Origin: Ciona savignyi | Taxonomy: Eukaryota; Chordata; Ascidiacea; Phlebobranchia; Cionidae | DNA length: 64,000 bases | Assembly (NCBI GenBank): GCA_000149265.1 | Contig: CH003383.1 | Span: 279,650-343,649, forward strand | Direction: 5' to 3' | Shown here: positions 38,201 through 53,200 of the stretch, piece by piece | How positions within the stretch are numbered: position 1 is the stretch's first letter | Layout: the number at the start of each line of letters is the position of its first letter | Made by a program: the position numbers and the translations under genes | The notes under the pieces: model-generated | What the model was told of the DNA's origin: nothing | Seen by the model: only the letters and a program-made list of their open reading frames with translations | The model's database searches: none

Positions 38201-41200
38201 GCGATGACAACGCTTTAAGAGAATTATTCCTTTGGTATCATTAGGTTTTCCCACATATTGCGCTTTCATCTCGTATTTTGGGTTTGTTTACTGAGCTGTT
38301 TGACTGTCCAGCTGCGTCATTAAAACTCACTGTGACGTCATTAAGAGTAATTTTCGCGCTGTTTCCCGAGAAATTGTGGTCGACAGATAGACGGGTGTCT
38401 GCACTGGTGTCTTTTGTGCGAAGCATTGCGGTCTACTACATAGAAAACCGACGCTGTCGAGTTCCGTGTTTCCCCATAGGATTCCCAAGGACGTATTAAG
38501 GAATCCCATGGGAAATACACTAATAAGCCACACCTGTTAGACGGCCTGCTATGCGAGCAAACGACTTACAACGAAAATAGTTGGACAAAGGTGTGTCGTC
38601 ACCTGTGTTTCGATACAGCTACATTGTACGGTTGTTTGACTTTATATTGAATAGTCTACGCTAGCTTGGCTGTGACAAGTGGCTGGTTATTATGACTACA
38701 GAACATTAGCACAGGACTGTTTCTGTGGGTAGGTTAGTGGTATCGTCATCTGAGTTCTATTTCGGCACACTTACTGTACCAAGTTTGAGAAGTATTAGAA
38801 GTTGTTGCCGAACAATCTAGTTTGTATTTTACCTAAATAAATTTTATTGTAAAACGTGTTAAATGAAGCACTTGGGCTCTTTAGGTTACACAATGTGCCT
38901 ATAATGTTGTGTATGGTATATGCTCAGAGCACGGTGGCCAGAAATGTTAGATACCCCGCGAGTTAGAATAGAAGAACATGGTAAATTTAAAACGCAGCTC
39001 GTTTTGTATATTATTTAATCTGTATTAGTCACAGTAAAACTATACCATGACGTGTAAACAACCAATGTAATTGTTTTAGGTTGACTACTAAAATATGCAT
39101 TCATCATTGTTAATTAGTTTTTCTTCTATAAATTAGCAAGGAGTTAGACGAGCAAATATTGTTTTTATTGCCAGTGCTTGGTCTGCCACACGCCAAGACA
39201 CGCCCATTCCTACGATCCGCTTAAATCAACTATTATTGTCGCATTGTTTTTGATATTCTATTTGAATCAACACTCCGTTGGGTATTACTCGAGTGTTCAA
39301 GGCAATGGCTAACTGACAGCCGTGATTATTACTCTGATGCAATAATAACAATTATATTTCAATTACAGCGCAGGTAATACTTTTGGGGTCGGCAAACAGC
39401 TTCATATATTTTTTTCTCTCGATAACACAATTGAGTTATGTACTTTAGGGTTATCTTGTTTGCTTAGCTACCAAGATATATTATAATTGATGTATTTTTT
39501 ATACTTTAATTTGAGGATTACAACGCAGTAGATCGCTGACGAATGGTTTGTTATTGTATTGTTATTTCTTTAATGATTATATACCCATACATCATACTCG
39601 TACCGATGTAATTTATGGCTGTAGCTCATATAGTTTAGTTCTGTACCCGGGTGAACTTAACCAGTTATTTTGAAATCGCTTGTCTTTACTTGCATAATCA
39701 CTTGCATTGTTATGCATGGATTAAAAGTCTAGAATACAACACAATAGCGACCAATGTTATTCTCAAGGTCGACTTGTAAATTAAATATTAGAATTCAATA
39801 ATATTTCAATGTGTGCTGCGACAATACCCTTATCAGGATAAATCAATACGGCCATATGTACCGTTTGATACAGGCGATTTGAGTCTGAGCGTCGCACCCT
39901 TGTAAAGTGAAACCGGCAAATTTCTTTTATCAATATTATCAATCCATGATACGATAAAAGTTCACTAGCCTGGAACTTCGGCTAATACTCTTTCAGACTG
40001 ACGCCATAGATCAATAGTTATCTAACTTAGTGTTACGGAACAATAGACGAAAGTGAATTTGTTCAATTCATTTGTTTAGCACTAGAAATGGAAGAAAAAG
40101 GGAGCTGGGGTCTTAAACTTGCAATTCCAAATTGTCCTGTGCATTCGGCTGCGGGTTGCTCTATCGCAGGTAGTCCATTGTTTTGTATTTAAAGAAAACA
40201 TTGTTTTTAGTCAGTCTATATTGGTACAGAAATTCGTGTTGTGTACTCTGTAAATGCTACATGGTCTGTTTAGTGTTTATCGTTATGTATAATTCATCTT
40301 AAACTCATCTATAAAACATAGCCAATAGCAAAATATTTAAAACAGAATTAGATAGGTAAACATTGTACAAAATACCGGTTCGTGAAGGTGGTTAAGTGCG
40401 GTAGTTTTCACATAGAATGTTAGCAGAAAGTATTTGAAAAATAGATCTCAAAACGCTGTATCAAAAATCAAGCAGCAAGAAGATGTTAGAGATAGCAACT
40501 ACATACGGGATAACAAAGACGTTTTTTTAAATCCTGTTCTAGGGATTTCAGAGAGGTCATTTAGCATGTTTATTAAGCAATGAAAACGGACTTTAGATCC
40601 TTATCCAATACTTTATATGCTTCGTTCAGCTATATAGCCAATCGGCGCCGTCATCAAAACAAGATTGAAGTAAATATTTGTGCTACAGGCCCCATCGTGC
40701 CGAAGGTTTGAAATCGATTTAGAACAAATACTTCCGCAAAGCAAGAGGTTTGTTTAAAATCAAGCAGACTGAGTGCATTTCTATCAAAACATCATAATAA
40801 TTCGGCTGTTTTCGGAGTTTTGTTTTTGCAGAATATTTAAGTATTGTTGGCATGGCATTCGAGTCGGGTAACACAGCCAAGTTGGACGAACTAGTAAGAT
40901 GTTTAAAAAAATAATTATGTAACAAATTATAATGGTTTGGTATTGCTTTAAAGCAAATGTGTTGGGCAAAGGTCAAATAGTCTGGTTCGAATCACTTGAA
41001 CTACTGACAGCGTAGCATTTATACACTTGAATTAAGTATCTGCGGCAATGTGCTCGCTCAATCTATCTACACGTAGTAATCTTGACCTGCAGGTCAGGGA
41101 TGACGCACAAACTGACAGGACGAGTCTCTATTATCGCGGCAGTGGTAGAACATGTTCTTGCAGATATTTTGCTGCAATCGATTCGTTATGTGAGTCGTTT

Positions 41201-44200
41201 CACGAGAACAAACGATGGTAGATGATATGATAGACTTGGGAAATTGCCTTCGAAACTTAACTCATAGCATTCAAGTTTTAGGGTATTTGAAAAACCAGTT
41301 AGACAGCTGTCGTATGGGACATGCGACTTGGTTTATGTAAACGAATTTGCAAAGTCAACAGATAACGATTAGCGTTTGCACCACAAAGACTTTGGTATCT
41401 GAATTAACTGGGCGTCGTCTGCATGCTTGACCGATTGCCCTGAGAAAGTCTGACACCTGAGCAGACTGACTCAAAATGTTGGATGGGGAAATGCAGATTT
41501 GGGGTAGAACACCATATATGGGGCTACCCTACACCCCAGTTCACAGGTTAGGTTAGGAAACCAACGACTTGTCTGAAAGTCGAGTAATGATGTGAGAGTG
41601 ATGAAAGAAAGAAACTTGTCCAACTGTATCGTGTTACTGTGAACTTGATTAAGTTGTGTGATGATGAAAATACTCAACATCACGCAAGAGATACACCCTT
41701 ATGAAGCATTAGTTTAACGACCGAACATTTCCGCATAAAAACAGCTGTAAAATTTTACTTAATCTTAAGTGAAGCTACTAAATCTACTTCATTTTACCGG
41801 TTTCACAAACATACTCTTGTAAAACATTGACAGGTTATCTTATGCAAACAGGTCGTTAGTGTGATCATTCATTAGAGTTTGGCCTTGGGTATGAGCTTTG
41901 CCATTAAAATTAGATGGTGACACGCAGACCAAAGTCTGTAGAGCAATTAATTATTTACGACGTGGCTAAGTCAACTGACATGACGGGTCAGTACATTTCA
42001 TTATTAAACTGAAAGATGTAATGCAGTTTTACAGAGACCAAAGAAAACTAGCCATTCACGAATAGTCCCTCTCCGTTTATAGTCATTTAAACGGAATAGG
42101 TTTATACATAAATAAGGAGGATTGTCAAAGTTTATACCTTGCATGTAACTGCACGCTTTTCTACGCAGAAGATAACATACAAGTTGTTAAGTAGTCGATG
42201 GCGTCTGCTGTCTAGAAAGTTAAGCTATTGTGGGTTAGTAAGATCGAACAGAAAATCGCTATGTGTGGCTGGCCTGACCGCAGTCAGAACTGCTTATCTT
42301 GCCACGCGGCGGTCACAGTGAAAGTTCTGCAATTTCAAAGTCTCAGACAGAAACCCAAGCAAAAGGATTGGCACTGGTGTCGAGTTACATACGGATCAGT
42401 TAGCCTTTTCATACGACAGTCTAGCTGCACGCAACCAAACAGCGCAAGTGCACACATATATTTATGTCTGGAGATGGGAATAGCCCTAAAGTTTCTCGTC
42501 CAGGTTTAATGACTCAGATAATCGCGCACGTATAGTAAATTAAAAAACACATAGAGTACACATATTTAAACTACATATGTTTAAATTGCCATTTCGTGCA
42601 GCTTTTCTATGTGTGTTGACGACTGCATCAGATGTTAAATTATTTATACAACTTGGGGAGTACCACCCACCCAGTAGGAAATAAAGCAGTTATTCTCGAA
42701 TGTTTTAGATCTTGATTTAAGCATTGCATGGATTGCAATTAAAATATACACAGAAAGGGTCGAGATGCGTTAGAAAATGTTTAACTGATGGTGATAAACA
42801 AAGACATTACAAACGACTTAATAACTCATCGGATGATATTTAAACTAACTGTATTTCCCCAGTAATCTAAAAGTTTATTCAAACCATGATATTGTTTATC
42901 CAAACTATGAATTGATATTATTAACACAGTACAACGATAATGGCCACTATTAATGAAATCATTTATCGCATTTGCCAATCAAAATCTGTAGTCCTATGCC
43001 TTTTAAACAACTAGAGAAAACTTGGAATATATATCAAGTATGACGTAATGATTCGAATATAGATTTGGCAACGGAATGGTTTTCTCCCATGGGAACTTAA
43101 ACTTCCTGGTTAAATTGGTTTGGGAGTTTCAGTTCATATAGTTGATTCTGTGTGTGGCTGTATTATTGGATACTGTGTTTGTGCTGTTTAGAAATAGGAC
43201 AGTATCTACACTATGTAAATATGTCTTCTGTACAATGCTTTGAAAAAGTGTGTCGACTTCGCGTTTTGATGAATATTTGACTAAAGATGACAAACGACTC
43301 TGGTAGTAATAAATTCGTGCGTTGTCCATCAGAAGCTTTCATATAGGCGCTGGACTTTACGCAGTTGTTTATGTTGTTTATTGCGCAATAGTGGCATTTC
43401 TGAGTAACATGCACTGCGTCAAAATCGTCGTTATGAGAAAATAGATAACACCCATGTCAGGAGAGGCAGTTAAGATTGCTTGTTAACTCACAAAAGCTTC
43501 GGGCTTTTCAATTAACGCATGGTTTATGGCCAAACAATACCTAGTGCGCTGGTGCATTGTTTAAATTCTTAAGCATGCATAATGCATGACCATTGTTGGG
43601 AAATTGATATTAGTATGACGTAACTAAGCGCAGACTATATTGGACTACATCACACAGAGGACACTGTCTGATTAATTAAACGTATGCATGTCAATGTCTA
43701 GGTTTACCAATCCATTTATGGAACTTTAAGTAAATGGTCTTGCGAGTAAATCGAGGCATTTTTAATCGAGAAAACTATAAGGCTGGTTTACAGGTAATAC
43801 AAGCTGATTATTTTTATCTCTGGGACGTGCCTAATTAAATTTCCAAGTTATATTAGAGTTGACTTCCTCCTAGCAGTGTATAGGCAAATACGATGACGAC
43901 ATAAGATGAAATCAGAGTCTATTTCCTCGGATTGTAAGTGAGCAAACAAACGTTATCGCGAGACAGGTAACATTGCGTTGTCGGTTGCTTTTGTCTCTGA
44001 AACGAGGATGAAGCTTGCAAATAAATATCAGTAGCCGCTACAGGAAAGGGGAAACGAAAAAGTGTTCCGAACTCTATTTAATGACTGATGAATAGCTTGC
44101 TGTACAAATGATGTTATGTGAAGAAAGAGATAGTTTAAATTTCGGGGAATTTACGCGGATTCTGATTATAGCCATTCATGCAATACTTGCGTGAGAATAT

Positions 44201-47200
44201 GGACAAGAATAGGTGAATATTGGAATAGTTTTTGATCGATTACAACCCGTATGTCTCACCAGATGTAGTGTAATTGCCAGTAGTAACGTTTTACCGTATA
44301 TGGTGTGTCAGTATTTTGAAGAGAACCCTTCTCTTGAGATTTATATTGTCTGATGGGCTGAACGCACTTTCTCATTACCACCATTGTCTGGGAGAGGGAT
44401 TGTTTTCACATAAGAATGTGTCGTACATACAAGTGTTTCTCATGCTTATATCGTATTGATATGTAAAAACTTCTTAGTGAATGGGTTTATTTTTTGCCGT
44501 CATAAACTTATTAGTATTAGATGGCTGCTGGTAGGCTTATTGGATTTTTGTAAACAACGCGCAAAAAGATACTAATTATAGCAGAGTATTTTCACCAGTT
44601 GCCTATGTCCTGAGGCTTTCAAAAGTTTTATAAACTACGATGATCCGTATAGCTTTGGTCGCGGACAAAGAAGGTATTTTTTCTTCGCAGCAAGATTGTT
44701 ATGTGGCCAGCGGCGTAACATTCAGTGTTAGCTGAGCGTGTTAAAGCTAAGGACGTGTGGCTGTTTGTACTACGATTTCAATAAAGCAGTTTGTCAGTGC
44801 ACTCAGACTACGGAACTGTATAAGTGGGTTGAGTATTAGATTAGGCTATTTTCAGTTCCCAATTTAAATTCGTTTCTATATTACAGACGATAAGATAGAC
44901 TAGCATTTTAGAAGCCTTGAATTTGAATCAATACTTCGCACTTTCGTTTCGAATTAGAGCTGCGATACAAATTGGTGGCAAACTGTTTCTCGCCTATTCA
45001 CGATCAAAGGAATACTCCGGAAATTGACGACATTTGAAAAGGCCTGCGTAATATCCTTTGAATTTCTTCGCAAGGGGAACCACGAAGCAATCAAACTGGC
45101 GAACACATTGTTAGCGTTTACCAAGACTTCAGTCAGCAGGAAGAAAAACAGCTACATAATGCCCGCTAAGGCGCCCATCTACCCTGAAAGCCGGGGCTGG
45201 TAAGAACGGATATGGGAACGGCAAGGGAGGCAAGAAGTTAAGGGAGATACTTTCGACCGAAATGATATCTCCACCGCTTGGTGATTTTAGACATATGGCT
45301 CATGTTGGAAGAGGAGCCGATGACATGTTCGGAGACACAACTTTCTTGCAGGTAGGGATTTCACTTGCCCACCTTTATCGATTGTTTGTTTAACTATAGC
45401 AGAAGCAAAACTCATTTCTGCATATTTGTTCATATTTTGTGCTAGAAAAACAAACAATTTTGAAAATTACAGTTCTTTTTTTACAATTTGCAGAACCAAG
45501 CTGACCTTGATAAACAGAACGGTGGAAACGAAGTCAAAAGAACATCAAGTTTTGGGAGAAAAAAGGCCCGTAATCACAGGTAATTTGTGGAATAATCATG
45601 ATAGGTTTGTTTGTATCATGGTAGGCTGTCAATAATTCATTTGATTGTTATATTGATTACACCGTAATTGTGACGTTTTGGATGGGTTTTCAACGTCACT
45701 TTATGGCTGAATCGGGTGTGGTATTATTTAAATTTATTATCTTGGCCGTTAAATTCTATAAATTCTAAATTAAAAAGGTTTTAAATACTTAGTTTGTATT
45801 ACATCAACATGAAATAACCACGATAAAGTATCTTAAAATAATGTCAAATATTGTTTCAGTGTACCAGATGAGAATGGAGCTTCTGATGTCAAGTCCGTTT
45901 CAGCACAATCGTATGATGGTTACGGCCAAACCGAATCACCTATCCTACAGAGTGCTTTCTCATTGCCACTATTACCCCACGGTAACGCGTCATCCACCGA
46001 CACTTCGCCTGTACATAGCCGCGGAAGTAAATCAAGTAAAGGCAAAGGAAAGAAAACAATGAACAACAACTGTATTTCCAATGGGAAATCACACAGCAAA
46101 AGTTACGGCGACGGCATCGACACCCCGGACGCTACGCCAAACGGCACCGGTAACGGGCCACCAAAACCCCGCAGAATTATGGACGACGAGTCCAGCGGAT
46201 TAGGTTCCGTTGACAAACACAGCGAGTTGCGCAGATCGTCCGAAGTATACACGCACAAACCAGGAAGTATGCTGAACCAACCAAGTGGATGGTATGAAAC
46301 CTCATCAGTGTTAGACGGTTGGAACATTGACCTTGGCTGCTCTCTCATGGACGATGTATTGGGGAGTCTTCGACAAAGTGGAATTATAACAATCCAGTCC
46401 AGCACTCAGCAAATTCTGCAGCCGATCTGCTTCGGGGGGATAGAGATCTTCAGAAATCATCCAAGCGTGCTAAAGTCTCGCACAAGATTTGAGAGGATAA
46501 GACGAGAACTAAAACGTTTTAATATTTCTACCATTTAACGAACCACTAACACGCCAAATCGCTTCGAAGTAATTCGGAACACAACATAAACGTTTTTTTA
46601 AATCTTAAGTCCACAACATCCATGTCAGTGTATGGATGATGTCATATTTAAATAAAAATGTTCTAGACATTTTATTTTACCGTGTCGTAAAATATTATTG
46701 ATCGCTATGAAACTCCGCGCGCGTTTCCGCCTTCGGTAGCTTATATGTGCAATATTCTGCGCAGACAACTTTGCGTATTCCCGTGGATTGAATTGAAGCC
46801 ACAGCTGGGGTGTCTACAGCATTAATGCGACAGACATTTCTGTTATTTAACATTATTGAGAATTTTAAAACGCATTAGTGTGTATATTTTCACTTAATAA
46901 AAACTCGCCTATTGCCAATATCTTCTGTGTTTCGTGCATTTTTCAGTAGAGTGAGTGAAGAGTTCCCACATATTTTAGGTCAAAATTGCTCCTGACATTT
47001 TCGTCTGGCTAACTTCACGGTTGAATGCATACGGTTGTGACTAACAACAGGTCCATTGTTTGCGAATAATCAACAGACGTCAACCGGGGTGGCACTATAA
47101 CGAAGTAGTTTTTCTAATGATGACGTTTGTTGAACCAACAAAAAAGAATTTGGGAGCGTGCGTGACTAAATAACAGACGTTGAATCTACAGCAGGCCTTA

Positions 47201-50200
47201 ATTTTCCGTATTAGCTTTGTCGTTGGCCATTTAGCTGCTTAATGTTGTGATTAGACAGCGCTGTAATTGAACTGAAACGCCGTGTATGTGTTGATGGTCT
47301 AACATGGCAGTAAAAGTCGAGTTAAATACTAACATTGCACAGTTTAAACACTTCTATATAGTTTAAACTCCCCGTATCATGAATGTACGGAATTTTGTTT
47401 TCTAGCCCAGTGACGCATTCAAATTGGCGCGAGTTTGCTATTTTAATGACGAAATTATAGCAAGTGCATAACAACTGCGTAAGTTATACAGTTAAAACAG
47501 CAAGAATAAAAAAACATTCAGACAAAAATAAAGCCGTGTGGTGTATTTCAGAAAATACCCGCATTTAAAGCCGTTCTAAAAGTGTAATTTAGACATAATT
47601 GTTACTGTCAGTACATAACACCACTTGGAACATTAATTAGTACAAAGGTTATTGACCTTTGTTGAACTTTACAAGATAGGTCACGTGAATACAGACAACT
47701 CGGGTTAAATTTAGAAAAATGGTTTACTGAAAAATTGAATTTAGTTTTATTCTTTATCTCGTATTTTATCATTCGTATGATATTTTAACATATTTTGGTT
47801 ATACTATTTTAAATGTAAATGGTAAAAATACAATGCAAATCGCTAAAACACAATGTTATTTTTACAATACACAAGCATATATAATCGGCTAGGGCGATTT
47901 TACAAACAACCTTTTTCACGAATTCCCCTAAGACAGCCAACTTTGAAGCAAATAATAAATATGCAGACAGTTCAATGTTGCCAGTCGGAAACTGGGCATC
48001 TGAGCTTGTACGGATCAGTAGTGAAAGTATATCGCTGGGAGTCGTCACCTTTCAACCTCGACTTCTCGTATAGGGAAAACCCAAAACAGACTTATTTCTA
48101 AATACATATTATGGCAAGTCGTGCTTAAAATCGTTAACATGCGACGACCGCACAAGAAGAATAAGTATTGTGATGTTGCTATCACGCAAACGCCGTTGTT
48201 ATGTCATATTACTTTATAGTGTCGGGACTATGGAATTAAACGTGGAAATTTCTTTCAAAAGAAGATGGAACTTTTAAGCACAACAAGAATAACTAGTTTA
48301 GAACACGACATTAGGGCGTAATTAAAAGCTGTCATGCTACATTTTTGGCAGACGAAAGAGCGAGGTCATTACAGATACAGAGCAGCAAGCAAGGTCATTA
48401 CGGGAAACGTGTAAAACTGCAGAGACGTGGTCCGTAATATTTTTACTGCAAACACGCAGCATATAAGCGCAACGCACGAAACGAGTTGCCCCAAACGTTT
48501 TAAAAGTATTTTCGATCCTTATCCAATTAACCTTCTAAACATATTTGAAAAGCCTAAAAACATCGCAACTGCAAAGAACAAAGTTATTTTTACTCACTAA
48601 TGAATTAGAAGACCCACACCCACAAAACTTGTTTTGCTACTAAAGAGAAAAATTACACAACAGAAAACACAAGTATTGCCAAAAACAACTTTGAAAATAG
48701 AAAACACCACAAAAGTACGAGCATACCACGCAGCGGCGAAAATCACCCACCATTTTTCCATGTTTAGGGTTAACTGTGGGTTATTTACTGTAAACTATGT
48801 CTACTTGACCGAAGGATCGCCACACCTGGAGATAAGGCACGGAACGTCCATGTTCGTTCTCTGGCCGTGACCATAATGTAAAACGACGTACAATCTGTGC
48901 TTAGCGAGATGGTGCATCGTGTATGTGACCAGCACTAATGTGCATTACCAACATATCGGCTACAGAGAGTTTGTCATTGAATATCGCCCAATGATGGAAG
49001 TTAAGAAAAAAGAGAATCACACAACTGGCGTTTCTGTATGTTCACATGCATAAAGGATTGGTCAAGGAATATTGTATATTTAAAAGGCATGTTAAACAGT
49101 AGATTATTGTTACGGACGAAAATAAGTTTTGGTGCCACAATAATATGAATGAGGAGAAGGGCAAGCACTATCATACGACGTAATACAACCTTCGATATAA
49201 AGTAGCTACGTTTATGGTCCAGAGTAATCCAATTTAACGTACATACGCCTGTGGGTAAAGACACTTAAAACACTGTTCACAGTAATAAATAATATTGTGA
49301 CACCAGAATGATATCTAATGATGCTATAAGGCAATTCTCTTGTCCCTCATTTTCAAAATTTGTAAAGGCAGGTCGTTGGGTGCCAGCAAATTCGAAGCGA
49401 GCTATAACATCGAACTTGGTGTATACGACAAACATTAAAATACCTTTGTGTTGAGCTGCGATAAAATCTGTTTAAATTATGATAAATAACGATATTTTCC
49501 TAAAATCAACTAAAAAATATGTTTGATTGATCACCTTAATCTGTGAATAATTAATCTTAAGATACAGCTTCATGAGATAAAACGTTACAGAATCACCTTA
49601 AAAAGTATTTTGATGTGATAATTTCGCTCGGACATCTTATCAAAGCAATTGTCTGCCAATTTGTGTATCGCTGCACGGGTAATGGGATGTGTAACGGCCA
49701 TTTGGGAATCAATTAGGCACAAAAATGTGTTGATAAGTACTGGATTCGTATCCAAAACACTCAAATCTAGATGGATCGCTTTAAACTTTGCAGGAAGAGT
49801 ACAGCAAATATTTAGGAGAATTTAGTTGTGAAAAAAGGGTATTTTGATTTTTTTAACAACCAAGCAGTTGGTTCCTGCACGAGAAAAAAATTAATCTATG
49901 TTCTCCATAAAGTTAATACCTATATTTTATTACAATTCTATTTAAATAAATTATTAAAAAGTAAAAAAGAGCAGAATAAATTTGTGAAAAGGGACATACT
50001 TAACCATACGTTACAGCTCCTGGTGAAGCAAAAAAAATGTGCAAAAACTTCCAGTCCGTTGGACAATTAGTACGATTTGTGTTTGGTCTATATGTTCTGT
50101 TTTTGTTCATTTAAAAAGAAATCACTCTTTGCAGTCGTTTAAACATCTCGCATAATTTTGCACGCTGGTTAAAGCGTATAATTAGATATCAACTAGAAAC

Positions 50201-53200
50201 GGACTTAAAATATTTTTGCAACGGAACAGGTGCTCTCGTCTCCACAGGTGTTTCATTTCACAAGCGATTATCAGGTAAACACGCCGACTAAATCGGATTT
50301 AAAGGTTAGGGGTTACCGGTTCGCATTTCACGCACGACAATAAACCCATGGCCATGTGAAAAGTTTAAGAAGCATCGTAATAAATTATAAACTACGAACG
50401 ACAATTCGGATGTTTAATTAATATGGACAACAGGATAAGTTTAAAACGAAATACGGACTTTATAATGACGTTTTTACTTTTTTTTTTAAAAAAACTCTTC
50501 TTTGCCGCATTGCGTTTGTCACTCCAACTCGGTATTTAAAATGTTGATTTCCGTTTTTATTACGCATTAGCACGGTACGTAGACGCCAGTGACTATAATA
50601 CAACAAAACAATGCAACACAAACCCTGTTTAGGTTCAAGCATCATTTGCTAAAAGTTCGGATTTCAAGCTGATCTTATCAATCTTGGTTAAAGATCAAAT
50701 GTCGAAGGTCATTGACTAAAATTGCTACCACGAACTCACGGCAAACAGGAAATAAAAGGTGACACAAGGCCAAGGCGTTCGGTTTAAAACACTGGCAGAT
50801 AAGATCAAGTATGCGGTACTAAGAAATGACATTAAAAGTTCAACCTATTTTAAGCAAAACAATGTTTACCTTAATTAGCTTTTAACTTTATTTGAATATA
50901 TAGATATACTTTACAACAACCAAAAATCATAAGTGATCAAAATCGTCGCAAATATTTGTGCGTTTTAAAATTCAACAAAACAGCACAGATATAGGATAGA
51001 TAAAAAGGTTAGTGTGAGACGTTCATTCAGTTTAGTGAACGATGTTCACAAACTGCGTTGCCTGAGGACACAGCGGACTACGCAAACAGTGGGTTTCGAT
51101 CCCATAACCTTTAGGAAGAAAAAGTGTCGCTCTTACCGACTAAGCTTGCTATGTGGGTAGATAAAGGCCGAGTGAGGGCAAATTGATATAAAACGAGTTG
51201 ACATAGGTTCAAAGTTCTGTCTTACCACACTCGAAAACTGTTAGATGCAGCTCTAAAAAGAAACAAAGAGAAAGAGCTAAAAGGATGATTTAAATCACTG
51301 ATATCATTTCATGGCATCCGAGAGATCGGGAGCTTAATAACATGAGTCACATATACTTAATACAGTCTGGGGTGATTATGGTGTCTAGTTTCTATAACTA
51401 TCGCTCTAAGATGTTAATATACTCGCTTTAGTGAGCGACAGTGTGGCGTGCCAGTGTACAATTAGGGCTATATAGCCTAGAATCACACCCATGCGTTGCA
51501 TGATTTGGAAATCCCTTTTAAACCACATCTTAGAGCAGAAACTGTCGAAAAGTTATCAACGGAATTTGCTTATGTCCATAATATTGCTTAAGAATTTTGT
51601 CAATAATACATGTTTAATGCTAAAATGAATTTCGAAAAGGTAATTTTATTTCTACAATCTGGCAAAATTTCTTATTTTTTGGAAATCCTAAATCCGTTCA
51701 TTAGGCTTGGTTTGTGTTTGGGGATTACGGGAAACGGGGCTTATGGGTAAGGGAATAGGGGGTTGGCTGTACTTAACTACCATTATGTACAGATGAAACC
51801 AAGATTAGACTAAGAGTACCATTAAGAGATTCATTATTTCGATAATGCTGAAATCNNNNNNNNNNNNNNNNNNNNNNNNNNNNNNNNNNNNNNNNNNNNN
51901 NNNNNNNNNNNNNNNNNNNNNNNNNNNNNNNNNNNNNNNNNNNNNNNNNNNNNNNTAAATCCTGTACTGAACTGAAACGCACGTATTACTACGATCTTTT
52001 GTAAACAGGATGATTTATACTAAGCCGTTGAGTGAAATTCCTCCAAAACGGATGTTTTAGTTTAGTAAGCCTGAAAAGACTAAGAATGTCTGTAATTCAT
52101 TCAGTCTGGAAACCGACAAATAGCCTAAAAATCGGAAATCCGCTTTTATGACGTTACTATCGTTGACAGATCGTAATTGTTGACATACAATGCGTCACAA
52201 TGGTTCTTGTGAAGTAATAGTGGTGAGAATGTGAACGTCACTAAAGCAATTATGACGGAAGTATAAGGGTTAAGAAGAGTACTTATGGTGAATTATAATC
52301 GAGACGTGAAAACCAACTTCATATTTTGAACGGAAAATTCCGATAATAGACTGAAGGAAGGACAACACTTTCGGGCTGCTAATGTTAGGAAGTAATAACG
52401 TGTGTACTCTCGTCACCTTGTATTAAAGGGGACATCAATTTCGCCAAAAACTTTTTGTTATTGATGCAAAAAAGACAAATTGTTTTTTGTTTCGAAACAA
52501 AAAACTACAAAATCCTTTAGGAAGTTTGTCACTCACTAAACTGCGGTGTTGGGTTCAGATGGACAAGTCACGAACATTTCCCAAAACCAGTCATTCAACT
52601 ACAATTTAACTCGAAAAAGATAAAAAATACTAAAAGAACGAAATAAAACATCTTTGCCAACCCAGCTTTCGGAAAAAGACAAAAGCCGATCGTGATGTTA
52701 ATTTAAGGAACGATTTATCGAACCAAAGTAATAAACACGACATTTCCATTCAAATTCGCACAAATCAAAGCACAACCATTGCAACGTTATATCACCTACA
52801 ATATTTTCCGCGCCATAAATATTGAATTTCAAAGCATATCCAATTGATCCCTTTAACTGGAAGCGATTTTGCGCACCTATTATAATATCCTGTTTGATAT
52901 TGTATTGGCCATAAAACGATTTCCATTTTAGTAATCGTCATTACGCTCAATTTGTCCTATTTATCAAATAAAAATCGATATTTAAATGCAAATTCAAGCG
53001 ATTTATTTTTATCTTACTGTGGGATTTAATATGATATGAATTTTTTTTAATATTCAATTGTGTAAATCTAAACGAAAATTTGTTAATATTGTCAGGATAT
53101 TTATTCAGTTTGGTGTTGTTCTTTGGCGAAATAACATTTCGTTGAATGAAAATGTGATGTTTAACAGTTTTATCTTCTAAAAACTCACTACACACAGCAG

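Noticed and set aside
41471-41560. Possible repeat around GTGTAGGGTAGCCCCATATA (minus strand)
   Set aside because: It feels like a common tunicate repeat, but there is only one copy in this window, so the sequence alone cannot support it.
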